Program-made: the position numbers and the translations under genes
Shown here: positions 29,170 through 37,498 of the stretch, piece by piece
Numbering within the stretch: the first letter of the stretch is position 1
Layout of the letters: each line of letters starts with the position of its first letter
Source of the DNA: Verrucosispora sioxanthis
GTDB taxonomy: Bacteria > Actinomycetota > Actinomycetes > Mycobacteriales > Micromonosporaceae
Assembly: GCF_010560025.1 (NCBI RefSeq)
Contig: NZ_SAIY01000001.1
Span: forward strand, 930,001-994,000
DNA: 64,000 nt
Direction of reading: 5' to 3'
Notes under the pieces: generated by a model
The model's input: only the letters and a program-made list of their open reading frames with translations
The model's database searches: none
What the model was told of the DNA's origin: nothing

Positions 29170-29949
29170 TCACACGAACTTCTCGGTGGCGAGGAACTCG
29201 ACGAGCTGCGTGCCGCCGGAGCCCTCGTCGGTGACCTTGACGCCACCCGAACGCGGCGGGCGCTTGCTGTGCTCCACCACGGCGCTTGTCGCCCCGTCGA
29301 AGCCGACCTCGTTCGCGGCTACGCCCAGGTCGGCCAGGGACAGCGTCTGCACCGGCTTCTTCTTGGCGGCCATGATGCCCTTGAACGACGGGTACCGGGG
29401 CTCGTTGATGGTGTCCCACACGGAGACGATGGCCGGGGTCGAGGCGGTGACCACCTCGTAGCCCTCCTCGGTCTGCCGCTCCACGGTGAGCGTGGCCCCG
29501 TCGACGGTGAGCTTGCGCGCACCGGTCAGCGCCGCGATCCCCAGCCGCTCGGCGAGCATGTGCGGCATCACCTGCACCCGCCCGTCGGTCGACTCCGAGC
29601 CGCAGAGCACCAGGTCGGCGTTGAGCTGCCCCAGTGCGGCGGCGAGCACCTTCGAGGTGGCGACGGCGCAGGAGCCGTGCAGGGCGTCGTCCACCACGTG
29701 CACCGCCTTGTCCGGGCCCATCGACAGCGCCTTGCGGATCGACTCGGTCGCCCGGTCCGGACCCATGGTCAGGATGGTCACCTCGCCGCCGTGCGCCTCC
29801 TTGATCTTCAACGCCTCCTCGATGGCGTACTCGTCCATCTCGTTGATGACGTTGTTCGCCGAACCGCGGTCGACAGTGTTGTCGTCAGTACGCAGGTTGC
29901 GGTCCGCGCCCGAATCGGGCACCTGCTTGACGAGTACGACGATGTTCAT
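29170..29949 (-). CDS. etfB: Electron transfer flavoprotein subunit beta
   Basis: A 259-residue EtfB, the AMP-binding partner of EtfA. It begins MNIVVLVKQVPDSGADRNL, then NEMDEYAIEEALKIKE, VTILTMGPDRATESIRKALSMG and the recognition-loop region. A purine-rich ribosome site (AGGAGGG) lies upstream, at a rather long spacing. First gene of etfBA, supporting beta-oxidation together with the enoyl-CoA hydratase nearby. Confidence 0.97.
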   Translation of the reverse strand: MNIVVLVKQVPDSGADRNLRTDDNTVDRGSANNVINEMDEYAIEEALKIKEAHGGEVTILTMGPDRATESIRKALSMGPDKAVHVVDDALHGSCAVATSKVLAAALGQLNADLVLCGSESTDGRVQVMPHMLAERLGIAALTGARKLTVDGATLTVERQTEEGYEVVTASTPAIVSVWDTINEPRYPSFKGIMAAKKKPVQTLSLADLGVAANEVGFDGATSAVVEHSKRPPRSGGVKVTDEGSGGTQLVEFLATEKFV

Positions 29950-30073
29950 CGCGCTTCGACGACCCTCCTGCTGTGGTTATGTGATCTTTTCGCCCCAGAT
30001 CTGGGCGCAGCCTCGCGCGTGCGGTGCCGTCCGGTCAACCATGGGCTGTTGTGCGGTTGCCCACGGCGCCATG

Positions 30074-30490
30074 TTACCTGTCAGTAGCATCGGCGCCCAG
30101 CACGCCCCTGATCCGTTCGATGACCTCGGCCTCGGCCGGACTCACGCCGTCGTGGGCGCGGGCCGTACGATCGGCCGCCGCCAGCACCACCGCGCGGTAG
30201 ACCGGCACGTCCTGCGGCACCTTCTCGGCCAGGATCTCGACACTCCGGCGCAGCGCCGGCAGTACCACCGACTCCACCTCGAGCGCCGAGTCACGCGGCA
30301 GTTTCGGCAACGGCCCGCTGGTCAACGCCTCCTTCACCACGCCGCTGGCGTCGGCCATCGCCCCGGACGCGGCGAAGCTCTCCCGGAACAGCGCGATCAC
30401 CCCGGGGTCGGCGTTCGAGACCATGAACACCGCGCCGAAGGCACCCGTCTTGAGGGTCATCATCTCGTCGTCCGTCAGCCGCTGGCTCAT
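30074..30490 (-). CDS. Conserved hypothetical protein
   Basis: A 138-residue, probably soluble and largely alpha-helical protein (MSQRLTDDEMMTLKTGAFGA at the start; FRESFAASGAMADASGVVKE in the middle). I recognise no catalytic motif. ATG 30490 lies just past the stop of the acetyltransferase, so the two are probably one operon. Function unknown. Confidence 0.75.
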   Translation of the reverse strand: MSQRLTDDEMMTLKTGAFGAVFMVSNADPGVIALFRESFAASGAMADASGVVKEALTSGPLPKLPRDSALEVESVVLPALRRSVEILAEKVPQDVPVYRAVVLAAADRTARAHDGVSPAEAEVIERIRGVLGADATDR

Positions 30491-30492
30491 GA

Positions 30493-31290
30493 TCACGGAG
30501 TGTAGACGTAGGGCGTGGTGGTGGTGACCGCGACGAGCCCGAGTCGCTCCAGCACCGGACGACTCTCGTCCGACGCGTCGACCTGCACCAACGTCCGGCC
30601 CCGCGCACCGGCCAGCCGGGCCCGGTAGGTGACCAGCGCGCGGTAGATGCCCTTGCGCCGCCACTGCGGCAGCGTCGAGCCGCCCCAGAGCGTCGCGAAC
30701 GTGCTGTCGACCGGGTACCGCACCCAACCGGCGCTCACCATCGTCTCGTCCGCCTCGGCCACCACGACCGTGATCGCCTGCGGGTCGGTGGCGATCTCCC
30801 GTTCCAGCCCGTCGGCCAGGCCGGACAGGTCACGCCCCCACACCTGGGTCTTCAGCTCCGCGATCCGGTCCAGCTCCGCGCGCCCGGTCACCTCCCGCAG
30901 GCGTACGCCCTCGGGCACCACCGGCAGCGCGGAGGCCAACGGGGCGACCGGGCCGACCACGACGGTCTCCCGATCTTCCGGCACGAATCCGGCGGCGCGC
31001 AGCCGCTGCGGCAGGTCGGCCGGCTCGTCGTGGCCGTGCAGCTTCCACTCGACCGGCTCACCCCGCTCACGGAACACCGCCACCTGCCGGGCGATCAGCT
31101 CGTCCAGATCCGCACCGGCCAACCCACCGAGGTCGCGGTAGGTCACCAGGCCCCGCTGGTCCAGGCCCCGCACCCGGAACACCGGACCGTCCGACTCCAC
31201 CACCACGCCGTCGGGCACCGGGTCGGGCAGGCCCGGCCGCAACTGGGTGTCGTACGCCGCCCGCAGCGTGCTCGCGTCAAGATCCGTCAT
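30493..31290 (-). CDS. GNAT family N-acetyltransferase
   Basis: A 265-residue protein whose second half has the GNAT fold: VVVAEADETMVSAGWVRYP, then the acetyl-CoA loop as LPQWRRKGIYRALVTYRARL, and VDASDESRPVLERLGL. The N-terminal half looks like a degenerate second GNAT module (VEWKLHGHDEPADLPQRL, AAGFVPEDRETVVVG). Substrate unknown. Divergent from the DUF202 operon. Confidence 0.88.
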   Translation of the reverse strand: MTDLDASTLRAAYDTQLRPGLPDPVPDGVVVESDGPVFRVRGLDQRGLVTYRDLGGLAGADLDELIARQVAVFRERGEPVEWKLHGHDEPADLPQRLRAAGFVPEDRETVVVGPVAPLASALPVVPEGVRLREVTGRAELDRIAELKTQVWGRDLSGLADGLEREIATDPQAITVVVAEADETMVSAGWVRYPVDSTFATLWGGSTLPQWRRKGIYRALVTYRARLAGARGRTLVQVDASDESRPVLERLGLVAVTTTTPYVYTP

Positions 31291-31318
31291 GCTCCCAACC
31301 TATTCCCGCCGGGAATCG

Positions 31319-31324
31319 GATAAT
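31319..31324 (+). promoter_or_regulatory. -10 element of a leaderless promoter for the DUF202 operon
   Basis: GATAAT ends seven bases before GTG 31332, placing the expected transcription start on the start codon, a common arrangement in actinobacteria. No convincing -35 is visible 17 bases upstream. Confidence 0.5.
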
Positions 31325-31331
31325 CACTCTC

Positions 31332-31721
31332 GTGTGGCAGATGATCAGGAACTGGTTCGATCCGCAGGAGTTGCGTTCGGTGGGAACCACCCCCGACTAC
31401 CGCTTCTCGCTGGCCAACGAGCGCACCTTCCTGGCCTGGCTGCGTACCGGGCTGGCGCTGATCGCCGGCGGGCTGGCCGCCGCGCAGTTCCTGCCGACCC
31501 TGTCCCTGGTCCACCTGCGCGAGGCGATCGCCGTGGCGTTGCTGCTGCTCGGCGGCGTGGTGGCGATCCGGGCCGTCGACCACTGGGCCCGCACCGAGCG
31601 GGCCATCCGGCTCGGCGAGGAGCTGCCCGCGTCCCGCTTCCCGGCCGTACTCGCGCTGACCGTCGGCCTCGGCGCGCTGTCCCTGGTGGTGGCGGTGCTG
31701 GCCGGCGCGATACGCGGATGA
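31332..31721 (+). CDS. YidH/DUF202 family membrane protein
   Basis: A 129-residue inner-membrane protein with three helices (about 40-55, 62-80, 102-125). It carries the DUF202 signature DYRFSLANERTFLAWLRTGLAL before the first helix. Role unknown. Its stop overlaps the next start as ATGA, coupling it to a second, shorter DUF202 protein. Confidence 0.9.
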   Translation: MWQMIRNWFDPQELRSVGTTPDYRFSLANERTFLAWLRTGLALIAGGLAAAQFLPTLSLVHLREAIAVALLLLGGVVAIRAVDHWARTERAIRLGEELPASRFPAVLALTVGLGALSLVVAVLAGAIRG

Positions 31722-32020
31722 GCACCGTTCGCGACCCGGGCCTGCAACCCGAACGCACCCGGCTTGCCTGGCGGCGCACCCTGCTCACGCTGACCGTCGT
31801 GGCGCTGCTGACCGTCCGCCTCGCGCTCACCGGCGGACCGGTCGGAGCCGGGTTGGCGGCGCTGACCATCCTCGGCTGGGGTGTGGTCGTCACGCTCTGT
31901 TGGCGACGGGCCACCGGCAGCGGCATACCCCCGACCGGCGGTCGGCTTTTCGCCCTGGTAGGGCTGGCCGCCGCCGGATTTGCACTCCTCGGAGCGCTGT
32001 TGGTGCTGCGCGGGCTGTGA
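31718..32020 (+). CDS. Second DUF202 family membrane protein
   Basis: A 100-residue paralogue with three membrane helices and the abbreviated signature DPGLQPERTRLAWRRTLLTL. ATG 31718 overlaps the preceding stop by four bases. Tandem DUF202 genes like this may form a heteromeric membrane complex, which is inference only. Confidence 0.88.
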   Translation: MSTVRDPGLQPERTRLAWRRTLLTLTVVALLTVRLALTGGPVGAGLAALTILGWGVVVTLCWRRATGSGIPPTGGRLFALVGLAAAGFALLGALLVLRGL

Positions 32021-32050
32021 CCGCTGTGCGCGGTAGGTAATGATGGTTAC

Positions 32051-32464
32051 ATGGCCCGGCTGTACATCCTCCTCTTCCTGGTGCAGGTCGTCCTCGCCGT
32101 CTGCGCCCTGATCAGCTGCCTCTCCGCCGAGGAGGACGGCATCCGCCACCTCCCCCGGATCGCCTGGCTGCTGATCATCCTGTTCTTCCCGCTGGTCGGC
32201 TCGATCGCCTGGTTCGTCGCCGGCCGGGAGCGCAAACCTGTCGGCGGGTCGACGTCCTGGGCTCCGGGGGCACGCCCGGCCGAACGCCACCGACCCGTCG
32301 CACCCGACGACGACCCGGAGTTCCTCCGCTCGATCGAGGAGCGCTCGCGCCGGGAGGATCAGGAACTCTTCCGCCGTTGGGAGGAGGACCTGCGCAAACG
32401 CGAGGACGACCTGCGCAGGCGGGAGGGCGAGCCGCCGCGCGAGGAACCCCGCCCCGAGGTGTAG
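32051..32464 (+). CDS. PLDc_N domain membrane protein with charged coiled-coil tail
   Basis: A 137-residue protein. Two membrane helices with the phospholipase-D-nuclease N-terminal pattern (LPRIAWLLIILFFPLVGSIAWFVAG) are followed by a Pro-rich linker and a strongly charged tail (EERSRREDQELFRRWEEDL...) predicted to form a coiled coil. It lacks any PLD catalytic domain. Possibly co-transcribed with the DUF202 pair 30 bases upstream. Confidence 0.85.
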   Translation: MARLYILLFLVQVVLAVCALISCLSAEEDGIRHLPRIAWLLIILFFPLVGSIAWFVAGRERKPVGGSTSWAPGARPAERHRPVAPDDDPEFLRSIEERSRREDQELFRRWEEDLRKREDDLRRREGEPPREEPRPEV

Positions 32465-32487
32465 CGCCGGGGCGGGATCCCGCGGTT

Positions 32488-34110
32488 TCAGGCCAGGTTC
32501 GAGGAGCGGGGGTACGCGTCGGCCGGATCGGTGAGCACGTTGATCAGGTACGGCACCCCGGCGTCGAAGGCCCGTTGCAGGGCCGGACCCAGATCGGCGG
32601 CCTTGGCGACCGTTTCGCCCGCCCCGCCGAGCGCGCCGACCACCTGGTCGTAGCGCAGCTCGGGTTGCAGGTCGGCGGCCACGTCGTAGCCGTACATGGC
32701 CCGCATCGGGTGCTTCTCCAGCCCCCAGATGCCGTTGTTGCCGACCACGATGACCACCGGCAGTTTCTGCCGGGCCAGGGACTCCACGTCCATCAGTGAG
32801 AAACCGGCAGCGCCGTCGCCCATCAGCACGCAGACCTGCCGGTCCGGGTGGGTGACCCGGGCGCCCATCGCGTACCCCATGCCGGTGCCGAGGCAGCCGT
32901 ACGGGCCGGGGTCGAGCCAGGTGCCGGGCTGGGCCGGTTCCAGGTACCGCCCCGCGTACGAGACGAAGTCGCCGCCGTCGCCGATGGTGACCGCGTCACG
33001 GGCGAGCACCTTGCGCAGCTCGCCGTAGATCCGGGCCGGGCGGATCGGGTCGGTCTCGGCCGCCATCTCCTCGGCGTCGCGGGCCTTCGCCGCGTCCTCG
33101 GCGGTCCGCAGCTGGGCGACCCAGTCGTCGTGGTCGACCCGGTCGCCGGGGTGCTCGGCCAGGGCGGTGAGGATTCCCCGCAGGTCACCGGCGGGTGCGG
33201 CGGCGGGTTGAACGTGACCGGCGCGCTGGCTGGGCGCGTCGACGATGTGCACCACCTGGGCTTCGCCGAAGTCGCCGAAGGAGAGCCGGAAGTCCAACGG
33301 GGTGCCGATCACCACGACCACGTCGGCGTTGGACAGGGCCACCCGCCGGGCCTTGGCGAAGGCCAGCGGGTGCTCCGGTGGCAGGGCGCCGCGGCCCATG
33401 CCGTTGGTGAACACCGGCACGGTGAGCGCCTCGGCCGCCGCCCGCAGCTCGTCGACCGCGTCACCGGTCCAGACGTCCGAGCCGGCGATGATCACCGGAC
33501 GGGCCGCGCCGGCGACCAGCGCGGCGGCGCGGGCCACCTCGTCGGGGTCGGCTTCGAGCGGGCTGAGCTGCGGCCCGGCCGGCAGCTCGGCGTCGCCGAC
33601 CGAGAAGACCGCCTCCAGCGGGAAGTCGAGGAACACCGGCCCCCGGTGCGGGGTGAGGGCGGTGGTCAGCGCGGCGGCCACCGCCCGGGGGATGTCGTCG
33701 GCGCTGAACACCGTCTCGGCGTGCTTGGTGACCGGGGCGACCAGCGGGAGGTGGTCCATCTCCTGGAGGCTGCCGGAGCCCCAGCGGAACTGGGGTGCCC
33801 GGCCGCCCAGCACGAGCACCGGCGAGGCGTTGAAGAAGGCGCTGGTCAGACCGGAGATGCCGTTGGTCACGCCGGGGCCGGCGGTGAGTACGGCCAGGCC
33901 GGGTCGGCGCTGGAGCTTCGCCACCGCCTCGGCGGCGAAGACGGCGGACTGCTCGTGCCGCACGTCGTAGATCGGGAAGTCGGTCTTGTGCGCGGCATCG
34001 TAGAGCGGGAACACGTGTCCGCCGGAGAGGGTGAACATCTCCCGCACCCCGTACGCGCGCAGCGCCGCGAGGGCGAGCTCCCCGCCGTGGCCTTCGATCC
34101 GCTCCGTCAT
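32488..34110 (-). CDS. Thiamine-diphosphate enzyme, acetolactate synthase-like
   Basis: A 540-residue decarboxylase/synthase with the three domains of the AHAS/oxalyl-CoA decarboxylase family. The N-terminal Glu is in VRHEQSAVFAAEAVAKLQ and a central domain follows. The C-terminal ThDP/Mg motif is VCVLMGDGAAGFSLMDVESL...VVGNNGIWG. ATG 34110 has AGGAGTGGGA upstream. No regulatory subunit or ilv gene is adjacent, so biosynthetic acetolactate synthase is unlikely. The enoyl-CoA hydratase next door on the same strand suggests acyl-CoA chemistry; substrate unresolved. Confidence 0.9.
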   Translation of the reverse strand: MTERIEGHGGELALAALRAYGVREMFTLSGGHVFPLYDAAHKTDFPIYDVRHEQSAVFAAEAVAKLQRRPGLAVLTAGPGVTNGISGLTSAFFNASPVLVLGGRAPQFRWGSGSLQEMDHLPLVAPVTKHAETVFSADDIPRAVAAALTTALTPHRGPVFLDFPLEAVFSVGDAELPAGPQLSPLEADPDEVARAAALVAGAARPVIIAGSDVWTGDAVDELRAAAEALTVPVFTNGMGRGALPPEHPLAFAKARRVALSNADVVVVIGTPLDFRLSFGDFGEAQVVHIVDAPSQRAGHVQPAAAPAGDLRGILTALAEHPGDRVDHDDWVAQLRTAEDAAKARDAEEMAAETDPIRPARIYGELRKVLARDAVTIGDGGDFVSYAGRYLEPAQPGTWLDPGPYGCLGTGMGYAMGARVTHPDRQVCVLMGDGAAGFSLMDVESLARQKLPVVIVVGNNGIWGLEKHPMRAMYGYDVAADLQPELRYDQVVGALGGAGETVAKAADLGPALQRAFDAGVPYLINVLTDPADAYPRSSNLA

Positions 34111-34187
34111 TCCCACTCCTTCTCGTCGCCTGACCGGAGTCACACGCTACTGGCCGGTAGGGAGAATGTGAACCATTCTCGGCACGC

Positions 34188-34961
34188 TCAGCGCCCGGTG
34201 AAGTCCGGCTTCCGCTTCGCCACGAAGGCCGCCATCCCCTCGCGTCGGTCGTCGGTGGCGAACAGCGCCGCGAAAAGCTGACTCTCCCAGGCCAGACCCG
34301 AGTTCAGGTCCATGTCCAGACCACCGTCGACGGCCAGCTTCGCCGCGCGCAGCGCCTGCACCGGGCCGGTGAGGTACGGCCGCACCATCGCCACCGCGGT
34401 GTCGTACACCTCGGCCGCCGGGGCGACCCGGTCGGCAAGGCCGATCCGCAGTGCCTCCGGCGCGTCCACCATCCGCCCCGACATGATCAGATCCTTGGCC
34501 CGGGCCGGCCCGACGAGCCGAGCCAGCCGCTGGGTGCCCCCGGCGCCGGGGATGATGCCCAGCTTGATCTCGGGCTGGCCGAGCTTGGCGTCCTCGGCCA
34601 CCACCCGCCAGTCGCAGGCCAACGCCAGTTCACAGCCGCCGCCCAGCGCGTAACCGGTGATCGCGGCGACCACGGGCTTGGGGATCCGGGCGATCGCGCC
34701 GAGCGCGCTCGACAGGTCGGCGGCCCGCGCGGCCATGTCCACGTAGGACATGTCCGCCATCTCCTTGATGTCCGCACCGGCGGCGAAGACCTTCTCGCCG
34801 CCGTACACGATGACCGCGCGGACGTCGTGGTCGGCGGTGGCCGCGGTCGCGGCGGCGCGCAACTCCTCCTGCACCTGGGTGTTGAGGGCGTTCATCGGCG
34901 GCCGCTCCAGCCGGATGGTGCCGATGGCGTCCCGGGTCTCCAGCCGCACGAACTCGCCCAC
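34188..34961 (-). CDS. Enoyl-CoA hydratase/isomerase family protein
   Basis: A 257-residue crotonase-fold enzyme that hydrates 2-enoyl-CoA in fatty-acid or amino-acid catabolism. The oxyanion-hole segments are KVFAAGADIKEMA and ITGYALGGGCELALACD. The catalytic glutamates fall in GGGCE and in LGQPEIKLGIIPGAGGTQRL. GTG 34961 has GAGG six bases upstream and gives the standard length; GTG 34973 is an alternative. Likely works with acyl-CoA dehydrogenases feeding etfBA. Confidence 0.93.
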   Translation of the reverse strand: MGEFVRLETRDAIGTIRLERPPMNALNTQVQEELRAAATAATADHDVRAVIVYGGEKVFAAGADIKEMADMSYVDMAARAADLSSALGAIARIPKPVVAAITGYALGGGCELALACDWRVVAEDAKLGQPEIKLGIIPGAGGTQRLARLVGPARAKDLIMSGRMVDAPEALRIGLADRVAPAAEVYDTAVAMVRPYLTGPVQALRAAKLAVDGGLDMDLNSGLAWESQLFAALFATDDRREGMAAFVAKRKPDFTGR

Positions 34962-35061
34962 GCTGAGCCTCACTTCCTCGTCGAAGTCGCGTGCCAACCT
35001 TACGACCCGGCTCGTTGGGGTAGGTAGTCTGGTGCCAGCCCCGTCGGTCGGGAGTCGCACG

Positions 35062-35631
35062 ATGAATCCTCGTCACCCTGAGCCCCGCACCGGCCGTGCC
35101 GCGACGCCGTCGCCACACCCCGGCCGCGCGCACGGGCCGGGTGAGCGGCGCGCCGTGGTCACCTACTACGACGACCGTTCGGTCCGGGTCACCTCGGACG
35201 CCGTCACCGTCGAGGGCCGGGTCTATCCACTGGCCGAGATCAGCGAAATCTGGCACCACCACGGCACCCGCTCCTGGCGGGTGCTGGCCGGTCGGGGCGC
35301 CCTCGGCGCCGCGCTTGTCGCCCCGCTGGTGGCCGCCGCCGCCGGAGTCGCGCTCGCCATTTGGCTGGACCGGTCGGCAACCGTCACGATCGCCATCGTC
35401 GGGGCGTCCGTGCTGGTCGGGCTGGCGGTCGGGCCGGTCGCCGACTTCCTCTTCGAGCACCTTGACCGCTCCTACGCCCGGGGCAGCCGGCAGCGGGAGG
35501 TCTGGATCCGTTGGCGAGGCCGCCCGGTGCAACTGCTGCGCACGCCGGACGCGCTGCGTTTCGGGCAGATCTACCGGGCCGTGCAACGGGCCATGGAGGT
35601 CGGCCGACCGATACCACCCCGTCGACGCTGA
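35062..35631 (+). CDS. DUF6232-like membrane protein, copy 1
   Basis: A 189-residue protein. A disordered N-terminus precedes a small beta-rich domain (VTYYDDRSVRVTSDAVTVEG), two membrane helices at about 85-130, and a C-terminal segment WIRWRGRPVQLLRTPDALRF. ATG 35062 has GGGAG eight bases upstream. A paralogue follows immediately; they share YY.DD.V.VTS, the EI/EV..W.H motif and almost the whole C-terminus (LRTPDALRFGQIYRAVQRA). The DUF6232 assignment is from memory and function is unknown. Confidence 0.78.
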   Translation: MNPRHPEPRTGRAATPSPHPGRAHGPGERRAVVTYYDDRSVRVTSDAVTVEGRVYPLAEISEIWHHHGTRSWRVLAGRGALGAALVAPLVAAAAGVALAIWLDRSATVTIAIVGASVLVGLAVGPVADFLFEHLDRSYARGSRQREVWIRWRGRPVQLLRTPDALRFGQIYRAVQRAMEVGRPIPPRRR

Positions 35632-35668
35632 GCGCCCACCCGACTACGCACGGTTGCCCGGTGGTGCT

Positions 35669-35674
35669 TAGGCT
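35669..35674 (+). promoter_or_regulatory. Possible -10 of a leaderless promoter for copy 2
   Basis: TAGGCT ends about six bases before ATG 35680, the spacing expected for leaderless transcription. No clear -35. Confidence 0.35.
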
Positions 35675-35679
35675 TAGTG

Positions 35680-36159
35680 ATGGCCCTCTATTACCGGGAC
35701 GACGCGGTGCAGGTGACCTCCGAGACGATCCGGGCCGGTGGACATGTCATCCCGATCGCCGAGGTCACCTACGTCTGGCACGCGAAGGGGCGTACCACCC
35801 TCGCCGTACGCGGTCGGGTTCTCGGCCGGGGCGTGCTGGTCCTGCTGTTGTCCCTGCCTCCGCTGGTGGGCCTGATCTGTGTGCTGTCACTGGCCTGGTC
35901 CGCACAGGACCGGGGCGAGTGGCTGCCGGCGCTGATCGTGCTCGCCGCGTGCGTGATCGTCCCGCTCGCCCTGGTCCCGTTCCTGGAGATACCGCTCGGT
36001 TGGCTGGACCGCTCGTACGAGCGCGGTAACCGGGTGCTGGAACTGTGGGTGCAGTACCGGCGGCAGGAGGTCATGGTGCTGCGCACACCGGACGCGCTGC
36101 GGTTCGGCCAGATCTACCGGGCGGTGCAACGCGCGGTCGAGCACCAGAGCGACGGGTGA
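35680..36159 (+). CDS. DUF6232-like membrane protein, copy 2
   Basis: A 159-residue paralogue of the preceding gene without the disordered N-terminus: ALYYRDDAVQVTSETIRAGG, two membrane helices at about 50-105, then LDRSYERGNRVLELWVQY and MVLRTPDALRFGQIYRAVQR. ATG 35680 directly follows a GTG. Tandem duplication is evident and function unknown. Confidence 0.8.
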   Translation: MALYYRDDAVQVTSETIRAGGHVIPIAEVTYVWHAKGRTTLAVRGRVLGRGVLVLLLSLPPLVGLICVLSLAWSAQDRGEWLPALIVLAACVIVPLALVPFLEIPLGWLDRSYERGNRVLELWVQYRRQEVMVLRTPDALRFGQIYRAVQRAVEHQSDG

Positions 36160-36205
36160 GACCGTCGTCGGGCGGTGCTGGCCCGCCCGACGCACACTTG
36201 ATCCC

Positions 36206-36877
36206 ATGGCACTCCCTCTTCCCCGGCCGACCGCGGTCCTCGGTCTCACCCGTTCCGCCCTCGACCAGGCCGCGTCCTTCGCCGCCATCCCGGCCCGCGC
36301 GTTCGCGGTACTCGACGAGGTGGAGGCGCTGCTGGCCCGGATCAACGGTGTGGTGGACCGGGTCGAGCAGACCCTGGACCGGACCGACCAGATGGTCACC
36401 GACGCCGAGGTGGCGGTCCGTGAGGTCGCGGTGATCAGTGCCGCCGCCACCGCCGCCGTGGACAACGCCACCGAGGTCGCCGCGGCGGCGGCCGTGGTCG
36501 TGGAGTCGGCAGGTTCGGTGGCCGGGCGGGCCGCCGAGACCGTGGGTACGGCGGCGGAGGCCGCCGCCACCGCGGCCGAACTGCTGAAGGCGTACGAGCC
36601 GGCGCTGCGCCGGGCCGCCCCGATGGCCACCCACTTCGTCGAGCAGCTCAGTCACGAGGAGGTGACCGCGGCGGTCCGGCTGGTCGACGAGTTGCCGAAG
36701 CTGCGGCAGCACCTGACCGCCGACGTCCTGCCGATCCTGGCCACCCTGGACCGGGTCGGCCCGGACCTGCACGACCTGCTCGACGTCACCCGGGATCTCA
36801 AGCTCGCGGTGGCGGGCATCCCCGGTCTGTCGATGCTGCGCCGACGGGGCGAGAAGCTCAACGACGACGCCGGCTGA
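36206..36877 (+). CDS. Alanine-rich helical/coiled-coil protein
   Basis: A 223-residue protein made of long Ala-rich helices with heptad-like spacing (RINGVVDRVEQTLDRTDQMV...), a second helical region (PMATHFVEQLSHEEVTAAVRL) and a C-terminal DLLDVTRDLKLAVAGIPG. No membrane segment. Similar actinobacterial proteins are conserved but uncharacterised. The repeated element at 36876-36922 begins at its stop. Confidence 0.78.
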   Translation: MALPLPRPTAVLGLTRSALDQAASFAAIPARAFAVLDEVEALLARINGVVDRVEQTLDRTDQMVTDAEVAVREVAVISAAATAAVDNATEVAAAAAVVVESAGSVAGRAAETVGTAAEAAATAAELLKAYEPALRRAAPMATHFVEQLSHEEVTAAVRLVDELPKLRQHLTADVLPILATLDRVGPDLHDLLDVTRDLKLAVAGIPGLSMLRRRGEKLNDDAG

Positions 36878-36922
36878 GCGCGAGGAGTGAGCCGGGGTTT
36901 GCGAGCCCCGCAGTCGCGAGCG
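36876..36922. repeat. Intergenic repeat element with small hairpin
   Basis: The sequence starting gagcgcgaggagtgagccg after the stop contains a cgggg/ccccg stem (36893-36897 with 36906-36910) and looks like an intergenic repeat I associate with Micromonospora genomes. No second copy is seen in this window, so the repeat status rests on recollection. Confidence 0.35.
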
Positions 36923-36968
36923 GAGACGGTCTGACCGCCCGGCCCGCGCTCCCCTCGGCGGGTGGCGG

Positions 36969-37427
36969 TCAGCAGTCGCAGGAGGCGACGGTTCGGGGAG
37001 CGGTCAGGTCGTCCACCGGCCGGTGGGTGAGCCCGGTGGCGGTCACCACGGGCAGGCCCTCCCGCACCCAGTACTCGTAGCCGCCGCGCATCTCCTTGAC
37101 CCGGTAGCCGAGCCGGGCGAACTCCAGCGCCGCCCGGGTGGCGCCGTCGCAGCCGGGCCCCCAGCAGTAGGTCACCACGTGCGCGTCGGGCGGCACCGCG
37201 TCGGCGGCCCGCGCGGCGATCAGGTTGGTGGGCAGGTGCACGGCGCCGGGCAGGTGGCCCTGCGCCCAGGCCGCGTCGCCGCGCGAGTCGACCACGACCA
37301 GGTCGGGCAGCTCCGCGGTCAGGTCGTGGTGCACGTCGGCCACGTCGGTCTCGAAGCGCAGTCGGGCGAGGAAGTGGGCGACGGCGGTGGACGGCTCGGC
37401 GGCCGGTACGGCGAAGGTTCGGGTCAT
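36969..37427 (-). CDS. Rhodanese-like domain protein
   Basis: A 152-residue single-domain rhodanese expected to transfer sulfane sulfur or bind oxyanions. It has LVVVDSRGDAAWAQGHLPGAVHLP, a Cys in the active-site loop TYCWGPGCDG and RVKEMRGGYEYWVREGLPV near the C-terminus. It ends in ASCDC, an extra Cys pair that could bind metal. ATG 37427 is 71 bases from the divergent GlxA-type regulator, a frequent pairing, so the regulator may control it. Confidence 0.9.
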   Translation of the reverse strand: MTRTFAVPAAEPSTAVAHFLARLRFETDVADVHHDLTAELPDLVVVDSRGDAAWAQGHLPGAVHLPTNLIAARAADAVPPDAHVVTYCWGPGCDGATRAALEFARLGYRVKEMRGGYEYWVREGLPVVTATGLTHRPVDDLTAPRTVASCDC

Positions 37428-37498
37428 GTCCCCGATCATTGAACGGTGCCGACCGCCGGGCGAGTGGCGGTCACGCCGTCCTCCGCTAACATCCGGCC

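Noticed and set aside
32472..32483. The palindrome GCGGGATCCCGC between the convergent PLDc_N and ThDP-enzyme genes, considered as a terminator.
   Set aside because: It has no loop and only six base pairs per arm, so it is too short to call.
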